The notes under the pieces were generated by a model. The model had not been told where the DNA came from. It was given only the letters and a program-made list of their open reading frames with translations, and did not search any database. From Mucilaginibacter sp. (GTDB lineage: Bacteria > Bacteroidota > Bacteroidia > Sphingobacteriales > Sphingobacteriaceae): 7,136 nucleotides of DNA. The stretch is from contig JAICXZ010000155.1 of the NCBI GenBank assembly GCA_025934475.1, forward strand, positions 1 through 7,136. Direction: 5' to 3'. Position 1 is the first letter of the stretch, and each line of letters begins with the position of its first letter. Both the position numbers and the translations under genes were made by a program. Below are positions 1-5,589 of the stretch, in pieces.

Positions 1-1158
1 CAGGTGCTGCCCGTAGATGTCTATCAAAAGATAAAAGCCCATACCCTTTCAACTGTTCGCGGCACTGTTCAGGCGGATATTTTGAAAGAAGATCAGGCAC
101 AAAACACCTGTATCTTCTCGACAGAATTTGCACTGCGAATGATGGGAGATGTGCAGCAATACTTTATCGATCAAAAGGTTCGGAACTTTTATTCTGTGTC
201 TATATCGGGATATCACATTGCGGAAGCAGGTGCTAATCCAATTTCGCAATTGGCGTTCACGTTATCTAACGGATTTACTTACGTTGAGTACTACCTGAGC
301 CGGGGAATGCATATCGATGATTTTGCGCCTAACTTGTCATTCTTCTTCTCCAATGGCGTCGATCCGGAATATTCGGTAATTGGAAGGGTGGCACGGCGCA
401 TATGGGCCAAAGCCATTAAGAACAAATACAAGGGTAACGATCGCTCACAGAAACTCAAATACCATATCCAAACCAGCGGCCGATCGTTGCATGCGCAGGA
501 AATCGACTTTAACGATATCCGCACCACGCTGCAGGCATTGTATGCGATCTACGATAATTGCAACTCGCTGCACACTAATGCATACGATGAAGCTATTACC
601 ACACCAACTGAGGAATCTGTTCGCAGAGCAATGGCGATACAATTGATCATCAACCGGGAACTGGGATTGGCGAAAAATGAGAATCCTCTACAAGGAGCAT
701 TCATTATCGAAGAATTAACAGAGTTGGTAGAAGAAGCTGTTCTTACCGAATTCAAACGCATCAACGAACGCGGCGGGGTGCTTGGGGCAATGGAAACCAT
801 GTACCAGCGAGGTAAGATACAGGAAGAATCGCTTTATTATGAAACGCTAAAACATACCGGCGAATATCCGATCGTTGGTGTCAACATGTTCCTCAACAAG
901 AAAGGTTCGCCAACCATTACCCCTGCTGAAGTCATACGTGCAACTGAAGATGAAAAACAATTCCAGATAACAGCATTGGAAGCTTTTCAACATCGAAATG
1001 CAGAAAAGGCCCCTACACTGCTAAAGCAATTGCAGCAGACTGCCATCGCCGGAGAAAACATCTTCGAAACGCTGATGGAAGTGTGCAAGTATTGTTCACT
1101 CGGACAAATTTCCCATGCTCTTTACGAGGTTGGTGGACAGTACAGACGAAATATGTAA
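1..1158 (+). CDS. icmF: Fused isobutyryl-CoA mutase-type B12-dependent acyl-CoA mutase, C-terminal part (5' truncated)
   Basis: The gene enters from the left edge in frame 1 and stops at TAA 1156-1158, giving 385 residues of the C-terminal substrate-binding TIM-barrel half of an adenosylcobalamin-dependent acyl-CoA mutase. Family motifs are clear, counting the first codon as residue 1: [11 protein letters not shown] (68-78), [12 protein letters not shown] (157-168) and [11 protein letters not shown], whose His191 (codon 571-573) matches the active-site histidine of methylmalonyl-CoA mutase. These enzymes rearrange the carbon skeleton of acyl-CoAs by radical chemistry in the cytoplasm. The protein ends right after the barrel (VGGQYRRNM) with no C-terminal B12 domain and no DxHxxG motif. 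That is unlike ordinary MutB but fits IcmF, where the B12 and MeaB-like GTPase domains are N-terminal and would lie outside this window. A stand-alone IcmA-like large subunit is the alternative. The pocket residue that distinguishes isobutyryl- from methylmalonyl-CoA (Phe/Tyr in the RQF/RQY motif) is upstream, so substrate is not settled. A GTG at 4 is internal and not the start. Confidence 0.88.
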   Translation, partial: QVLPVDVYQKIKAHTLSTVRGTVQADILKEDQAQNTCIFSTEFALRMMGDVQQYFIDQKVRNFYSVSISGYHIAEAGANPISQLAFTLSNGFTYVEYYLSRGMHIDDFAPNLSFFFSNGVDPEYSVIGRVARRIWAKAIKNKYKGNDRSQKLKYHIQTSGRSLHAQEIDFNDIRTTLQALYAIYDNCNSLHTNAYDEAITTPTEESVRRAMAIQLIINRELGLAKNENPLQGAFIIEELTELVEEAVLTEFKRINERGGVLGAMETMYQRGKIQEESLYYETLKHTGEYPIVGVNMFLNKKGSPTITPAEVIRATEDEKQFQITALEAFQHRNAEKAPTLLKQLQQTAIAGENIFETLMEVCKYCSLGQISHALYEVGGQYRRNM

Positions 1159-1171
1159 CTGGGCGGAATTA

Positions 1172-1864
1172 TTATCCCTCGTATACAAATTTGTAACCAA
1201 TACCTCTTACCGTTTGGAGGTATTGCGGCGAATCAGGGTTATTTTCGATTTTTTTCCTCAAACGCACTATGTGCATATCCAGAGTGCGAGTATTCACATC
1301 TGCGTTATAGCCCCAAACCTCCATCATCAGTTCCTCGCGGTTGATCACCTTATTCTTGTTCTTTAGGAAATAGAGTAAAATACGGTTCTCCAATATGGTC
1401 AGTTCGATCTTTTTGCCATCACGTATCAACAGGTGCATATTGGGATGATGCTCCATATTGGCAAACTTGTACGACTCCGATTTCTCGCTGTTTAGTGAAA
1501 ACTTGATCTTATTATCGATCAATGCCACCAGCACGTCCATGTTGAAAGGCTTGGTAATGTAATCCGACACTCCAAAGTTGTAGGCTTCTATCTTGTCCAC
1601 ATCCTGGGCCTTGGCAGTCATCATGATTACCAGCTTGCCGAATCCTTTTGCCCTGATATCGGCACAAACATCCGCGCCTTGTTTGCCGGGTAGCATCCAG
1701 TCGAGCAGCACGATGTGCGGCTCCTCGGCTAATATCATATTTTCAGCGTCATCGCCATTATCGGCTTCCAATACTTTATACCCTTCAGATTGCAGGCGCT
1801 CGGCCACCAGGAAACGCAGGTTTTCGTCGTCCTCTACCAGTGCAATTTTTATCTCTTTGTCCAT
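1172..1864 (-). CDS. OmpR/PhoB-family DNA-binding response regulator
   Basis: This 230-residue cytoplasmic response regulator is of usual length for the family. The receiver domain (about 5-120) has the acidic Mg-binding cluster E11-D12-D13, phosphoacceptor Asp55 (LLDWMLPG), Thr83 (MMTAK), Tyr102 and Lys105 (DYITKPF), so it should be phosphorylatable. The C-terminal winged-helix domain (about 133-229) carries the recognition-helix region TRTLDMHIVRLRKKI and the family-typical YLQTVRGIGYKF ending. It starts at ATG 1862-1864, 16 bases after the stop of the sensor kinase gene, and is probably the last gene of the operon and the cognate partner of that kinase. No clear Shine-Dalgarno precedes it; the spacer is A/T-rich (ATTTAAACACTAAACT), as is normal in Bacteroidota. 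It presumably binds DNA as a dimer and activates or represses transcription. Its targets cannot be read from here, although autoregulation of its own operon is common in this family. It resembles the RprY class in general form, but I do not assign that symbol. Confidence 0.95.
   Translation of the reverse strand: MDKEIKIALVEDDENLRFLVAERLQSEGYKVLEADNGDDAENMILAEEPHIVLLDWMLPGKQGADVCADIRAKGFGKLVIMMTAKAQDVDKIEAYNFGVSDYITKPFNMDVLVALIDNKIKFSLNSEKSESYKFANMEHHPNMHLLIRDGKKIELTILENRILLYFLKNKNKVINREELMMEVWGYNADVNTRTLDMHIVRLRKKIENNPDSPQYLQTVRGIGYKFVYEG
1198..1225. repeat. 9-bp inverted repeat inside the 3' end of the response regulator gene
   Basis: CAATACCTC (1198-1206) and GAGGTATTG (1217-1225) are perfect reverse complements separated by 10 bases. 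They can form a hairpin in RNA from either strand, about 40 bases beyond the icmF stop. The repeat is in codons for the conserved QYLQTVRGIG motif of the regulator. No U-run directly follows on the plus strand, so it is not a standard intrinsic terminator. It may be a coincidence of coding sequence. Confidence 0.4.
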
Positions 1865-1880
1865 AGTTTAGTGTTTAAAT

Positions 1881-3530
1881 TTAATCAGCTGCTTCATAGG
1901 GTAATGTTACTATGAATTCGGAGCCCTCGTGTATTTTCGAATTTACTGTTATTTCGCCTTCCATAAAGTTAACCAGCTCTTTGCAGAACGCCAACCCCAA
2001 TCCAACGCTTCCGTTCTGGTTATACTGATTCTCTATCCTGTAAAACTTTTTAAAGATATGAGTAATCTCATTTTTTGCAATACCTATCCCCTTATCCCTG
2101 AACGAGAAGACGATGTTTCGCTTGTCAATGTTGATGTCGATACGCAGCTCCTTTTGCTTCGGCCTTGAGTACTTATAAGCGTTCTCCATCAGGTTTTGAA
2201 ACACGCTTCCCAACATCACCGGATCGCTGTAAAAATTGCCTGAACCATGAATTTTATATGCTAGCTTGAAGTCGGGATATTTAATTTTGAAAGTATCGAT
2301 ATATCCCTTCACAAAGTCCTCAACGTCAATCTTTTCCTTTTTTAAATTGATGGCATTATTCTCCAACTGGGTGAGCGATAATAGCTTGTTCATCAGGTCG
2401 TTCAATTTATCGGCCTCATCATCCAATATTTTGCCATAATGCTTGCGCTGGCGCTCACTTAACTCAGCGTCGCTGCGAAGGTTTGACCCGGCAATTTTAA
2501 TAACGCTTAACGGCGTTTTAAATTCATGTGTAAAATTATTGATAAAGTCGTACTGCAGCTTGAAAAGGCGCATGTTCACGTTCAGGTTGCGATAGATGAG
2601 CCAGCTGATGAGCACCAGGAAAACATAGATCAGCAATACCATTGCCCCTATCGGCATAAATCTTTTGTTTATTTCGGCATTCAGGTAATCACGTGGTGAG
2701 CTGAAAAAAAGTTTATAGTCCGAAAAAGCCCCTGGCAAAGGCGACTCGGCGGTTATCTTATTGCTCTCATTGTCTATTGGATCGTACACCACGGGGCGGA
2801 TAGAAATATCCTTATACAACTCAGGGTGAGGGTTTTTTACCTTCAGCGCCTCCTTATCCAGGTCGAACGTAAGCATGTTCTGCTTATAAACTGTACCCTT
2901 ACTAAGCCCTTTTTGTAATTCACGATAGCGCTTGATTTCCTCGCGGCTTAATATATTGAGGTAGCTAATCTTTTGCGGCTGAATCCCATAAAAAGTATTG
3001 AACTTATCGTCCTGAGTCGGCTCGCGCGAGGTATCAGCAACCGCAACAAAATTATTCAACTTATCGGCCATAGCGTCAAAGTCGCTGTAATCTTCGGGCC
3101 GGCCTTGTCTGGTTACTGATATCTTGCCCTTCTTTGAGGTGTACTCATACAACGTTTGAAGGTTTACTCCCAATTGCCTGCCATCCAATCGTATGTCAGT
3201 TGGACTGCTAATAGCGACATCATAAAAAACCACGCGGTTTACGAAAGGGTAATCATGAAAAACCGTTGCCGAATAGTGTGCTGCTGAGGCCGAATCAAGA
3301 AAGCCGTGATAGAAGGTAATTTCGGGGATCCTGTTCTGGAAAAAATCATTGTATGGCTTGATGGTCTGTTCCTGCACATCAATCTTTTTGGCCGAAAATT
3401 CATTTTCCACATAGCGTTCGGTCAGGTTGTAACTGATGAACAGGGCGACGATAAATGTGACCGATATTAAAATCAGGAAAGCAATTATCAGCGAGAAATT
3501 CTTCCGGTAAACACTATTTGATTGCTGCAT
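1881..3530 (-). CDS. Membrane sensor histidine kinase with large unrecognised extracytoplasmic domain
   Basis: This is a 549-residue inner-membrane two-component sensor kinase. TM1 is at about 12-34 and TM2 at about 293-313, enclosing an extracytoplasmic sensor region of about 257 residues in which I recognise no named domain. No HAMP or PAS is evident; TM2 is followed after about 20 residues by the HisKA helix. All kinase motifs are present: H-box FTHEFKTPL with phosphoacceptor His335 (codon 2526-2528), N-box QNLMENAYKYS (Asn450), G1 box RDKGIGI (Asp479), F box FKKFYRIEN and G2 box GSVGLGLAF. It should therefore autophosphorylate and pass phosphate to the response regulator encoded 16 bases downstream. 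I chose ATG 3528-3530, 11 bases after the stop of the upstream lipoprotein gene. An in-frame TTG at 3534-3536 would add two residues (549 becomes 551), and an AAAGAG sits 8 bases ahead of it, so it cannot be excluded. Tight spacing suggests co-transcription with both neighbours. RprX-like kinases of Bacteroides are the nearest general comparison. Confidence 0.93.
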   Translation of the reverse strand: MQQSNSVYRKNFSLIIAFLILISVTFIVALFISYNLTERYVENEFSAKKIDVQEQTIKPYNDFFQNRIPEITFYHGFLDSASAAHYSATVFHDYPFVNRVVFYDVAISSPTDIRLDGRQLGVNLQTLYEYTSKKGKISVTRQGRPEDYSDFDAMADKLNNFVAVADTSREPTQDDKFNTFYGIQPQKISYLNILSREEIKRYRELQKGLSKGTVYKQNMLTFDLDKEALKVKNPHPELYKDISIRPVVYDPIDNESNKITAESPLPGAFSDYKLFFSSPRDYLNAEINKRFMPIGAMVLLIYVFLVLISWLIYRNLNVNMRLFKLQYDFINNFTHEFKTPLSVIKIAGSNLRSDAELSERQRKHYGKILDDEADKLNDLMNKLLSLTQLENNAINLKKEKIDVEDFVKGYIDTFKIKYPDFKLAYKIHGSGNFYSDPVMLGSVFQNLMENAYKYSRPKQKELRIDINIDKRNIVFSFRDKGIGIAKNEITHIFKKFYRIENQYNQNGSVGLGLAFCKELVNFMEGEITVNSKIHEGSEFIVTLPYEAAD

Positions 3531-3541
3531 GGCCAACGGGT

Positions 3542-5437
3542 TTACTCTTTAACCCGCATATTATTGTCGAGGAATTTTTCTATTTCAGCATACATATCCA
3601 ACCGGTTACGCTCGCCCCTGAAAACCTTACGTTCGTTGGGTTTCAGGAAATAGGTTACCGGAACATTTTGCTTTTTCAGCTCGCGCACAAATTGATTCAG
3701 TTCGCTGATATTAGCACTCTCGTCTTTGGCGCCCTGGAATATCAATAACGGCGCTTTGATCTTATCAGTATGAAATACCGGCGAAATTGCGCGCAATTGT
3801 TCCGCTTCGGTTTCCGGGTTACCTACCATCTCGTATATCATCTTCAGCCTTGGCTTCAGGTAAGGCGGCACATCTTTAATGTACGTAAAAAAGTTGATCA
3901 GTCCGTACTGAACAATGGCGCAATTATACATTTCGGGATGGAATGAAACGCCATATAACGCCGAGAATCCCCCGAAACCACCGCCAAAAATGGCGATCTT
4001 TTTAGGATTAGCAATGCCCTGACTAATCAGCCATTTAACGCCGTCAGTTATATCGTCCTGTATCTTTCCACCCGCCTGTTTGAAACCGGCACTGTTAAAT
4101 GCTTTGCCATAACCTGCCGACCCACGGTAATTTACCTGGAAGACAGCATAACCACGATTAGCTAAAAATTGTACCTCATCGCTATATCGCCAATTGTCGC
4201 GGCTGCGCCATGGGCCGTCATGTGGCATCACTACAACCGGCAAATCAGTTGTCTTGTCGCCCAGCGGTAAGGTAAGGTAGCCGTTGATCACCAAACCGTC
4301 ACTCGCTTTAAACGAGACCGGCTTCATAGGGCAAAGCTCATCGGCTTTCAGGTTCGGATTGATATCGCCCAGCTTAATTAGTTTTGCGCCGACTGTCTCA
4401 TACAAATAATAAGTGCCGGGGTTACGATCGGTATAAGTAAAAACTATGAACTTGTTCTCGGCACTATCGCGGCCCACAATATTGATCTCGGATCCCGGAA
4501 AATGATGAGACAAAGTATCATACATCAGTTTGATATCATCATTCAGGAAGTGTTTGGTTGGTTTTTCCTCCTGGCAAATGGCCAGTTCCAACCGGTGCTT
4601 GCTGCGCGAATAGTCAACCTTATCTACGTCGGCCTTATCACAATTGAAAAGCACTTTAAGCTCTTTGCCGGTTTCAGCGTCAATCTCCACCAGCGACGTT
4701 TTATCCTGATTTACGTTAGATAATGCATAGAAGTAGTTTTTCTCGCCGGTAAAGGCAATAGGATCAACGCGATTTTTAAAATTATTGCGAATAATCGGCT
4801 TAAAAGGAGCACCATCATCTAAGCGGTAGAGAATAGTTTCATCTACCCCGTCTGATGATTTGACCAGTCTGATGTTACCGTCATCGTCAGGATACCACTC
4901 GGTTATATTGCCCGGATTAACAATGTAAGGCTTCAGGGTTCCGGTGCTTATATTCAGTTTATATACGTCGAAATTAGCAGGATCACGCTTATTCATGCTG
5001 ATGGTGATCATGTTGGGTTCAGCCTTGCTGCCGTTGCTCAGTATCCTTATCCTCCCTTTCTCAAGCGATAATAGATTGTTGATCCTGGATGAGTTGACGT
5101 CCAGTACAAACATTTTGTATTCATCAAGCTCGATAATATCCTGAATAAAAGCAATCTGGTTATTATAGGTCCACGAGTATTCACGTACCGGGTAATCGGT
5201 AAATGATGTGGCCATATGTTCCTTGCCGTCCGCCAATGACCTAATCACAATGTTTTGCCGGCCGTTGTATGGTTTAAGGTAAGATATGTATTTGCCGTCG
5301 GGCGAGATTCTGAAAATGCTCTCCTCCGGGGTCTTAAAAAAATCGCTAATCGGTATCTGTCTCACTTCATGAGGCTTACAGGCGTGAAGTAAGGATATGA
5401 TAAGCAGGAAAAGTATTATTCTCAGACGTTGCAACAT
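3542..5437 (-). CDS. S9-family peptidase-like lipoprotein, probably catalytically inactive (pseudo-peptidase)
   Basis: This encodes 631 residues with a lipoprotein signal: LQRLR, a hydrophobic stretch at 7-17, and lipobox LHAC with Cys20. ATG 5435-5437 is chosen because it puts the signal at the N-terminus and lies downstream of the likely promoter; a longer frame reaching 5491 would start upstream of that promoter. Residues about 30-370 look like the beta-propeller of S9 enzymes (for example FRISPDGKYISYL), and about 390-631 are the alpha/beta-hydrolase domain (HDGPW 406-410, VNYRGSAGYGKAF, AIFGGGFGGFSAL, LLIFQGAKDES). S9C enzymes normally cleave peptides with a Ser-Asp-His triad. Here the Ser position is Gly487 (GGT, codon 3977-3979) and the His position is Lys604 (AAG, codon 3626-3628), while Asp572 is kept. 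Asp407 also replaces the first Gly of the usual HGGP. The frame is otherwise intact and of normal length, so this reads as a maintained non-enzymatic protein rather than a decaying gene. It should be anchored by lipid on the periplasmic side of a membrane; no acidic surface-export signal follows Cys20. It is the first gene of the likely operon with the sensor kinase and regulator. A binding role is inference. Confidence 0.92.
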   Translation of the reverse strand: MLQRLRIILFLLIISLLHACKPHEVRQIPISDFFKTPEESIFRISPDGKYISYLKPYNGRQNIVIRSLADGKEHMATSFTDYPVREYSWTYNNQIAFIQDIIELDEYKMFVLDVNSSRINNLLSLEKGRIRILSNGSKAEPNMITISMNKRDPANFDVYKLNISTGTLKPYIVNPGNITEWYPDDDGNIRLVKSSDGVDETILYRLDDGAPFKPIIRNNFKNRVDPIAFTGEKNYFYALSNVNQDKTSLVEIDAETGKELKVLFNCDKADVDKVDYSRSKHRLELAICQEEKPTKHFLNDDIKLMYDTLSHHFPGSEINIVGRDSAENKFIVFTYTDRNPGTYYLYETVGAKLIKLGDINPNLKADELCPMKPVSFKASDGLVINGYLTLPLGDKTTDLPVVVMPHDGPWRSRDNWRYSDEVQFLANRGYAVFQVNYRGSAGYGKAFNSAGFKQAGGKIQDDITDGVKWLISQGIANPKKIAIFGGGFGGFSALYGVSFHPEMYNCAIVQYGLINFFTYIKDVPPYLKPRLKMIYEMVGNPETEAEQLRAISPVFHTDKIKAPLLIFQGAKDESANISELNQFVRELKKQNVPVTYFLKPNERKVFRGERNRLDMYAEIEKFLDNNMRVKE

Positions 5438-5469
5438 TTTAGAAGGTACTTCGTACAGCACTACCAAGT

Positions 5470-5502
5470 TAAACTTAGATAAAATCCGCAATTAGTTCAA
5501 AA
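5470..5502 (-). promoter_or_regulatory. Putative Bacteroidota-type promoter for the lipoprotein-kinase-regulator operon
   Basis: On the minus strand a TTTTG (5498-5502) is followed after 20 bases by TAAGTTTA (5470-5477). This matches the Bacteroidota primary-sigma pattern TTTG / TAnnTTTG except for the last base, and the spacing is typical. Transcription would begin near 5463-5465, leaving a leader of about 26 bases before ATG 5437. That agrees with the start chosen for the lipoprotein gene. The assignment rests on pattern only. Confidence 0.5.
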
Positions 5503-5558
5503 TGTCACTACAATTTTACTGCCCGTGAACGTTATATATCGATACGAAAAGCCGCAAT
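5486..5558. repeat. Pair of CCGCAAT direct repeats in the divergent intergenic region
   Basis: CCGCAATTA begins at 5486 and CCGCAATAA at 5552, 66 bases apart (about six helical turns). Both are followed shortly by GTTC. The first sits in the spacer of the putative minus-strand promoter. The second is just upstream of the candidate TPR-gene -7 element. They could be regulator half-sites for control of both divergent genes. A 7-base repeat in 152 bases is weak evidence. Confidence 0.25.
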
Positions 5559-5575
5559 AAATGGTTCCGATTCAC

Positions 5576-5583
5576 TATTTTTG
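5576..5583 (+). promoter_or_regulatory. Candidate -7 element for the TPR gene
   Basis: TATTTTTG is an exact match to the Bacteroidota -7 consensus TAnnTTTG and ends six bases before the ATG at 5590. No TTTG/TTG is found at the expected -33 distance. If it is used, the transcript would start at or next to the start codon, giving a leaderless or nearly leaderless mRNA. The T-rich context makes a chance match possible, and the real promoter may be farther upstream in the 152-base divergent region. Confidence 0.28.
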
Positions 5584-5589
5584 ATTGAA

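Noticed and set aside
380..646. Open frames overlapping icmF (380-646 +, and 49-249, 291-527, 445-642, 549-800 on the minus strand)
   Set aside because: They lie entirely within strongly conserved mutase coding sequence, have no recognisable domains and are shadows of the main frame.
1244..1260. T-rich run downstream of the 1198-1225 hairpin as an icmF intrinsic terminator
   Set aside because: The run begins about 20 bases after the hairpin rather than directly after it, and it encodes Lys codons of the regulator on the other strand.
1115..1366. Plus-strand frame spanning the icmF end and the regulator gene
   Set aside because: It is antisense to the conserved winged-helix coding region and its protein has no family features.
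3531..3536. TTG start two codons upstream for the histidine kinase
   Set aside because: ATG at 3530 is the more usual codon and the difference is only two residues. It stays possible because an AAAGAG lies ahead of the TTG.
3542..5437. Reading the S9-like gene as a pseudogene
   Set aside because: There is no frameshift, internal stop or truncation, and the propeller and hydrolase regions are full length. Selective loss of catalytic residues fits a pseudo-enzyme better than a decaying gene.
5438..5491. N-terminal extension of the S9-like lipoprotein to an ATG at 5491
   Set aside because: The 18 extra residues would bury the lipoprotein signal and lipobox inside the protein, and the codon lies upstream of the likely transcription start.
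5537..5544. TATCGATA palindrome in the divergent region
   Set aside because: It is only 8 bases in an A/T-rich stretch and does not extend symmetrically, so it is not enough to call an operator.
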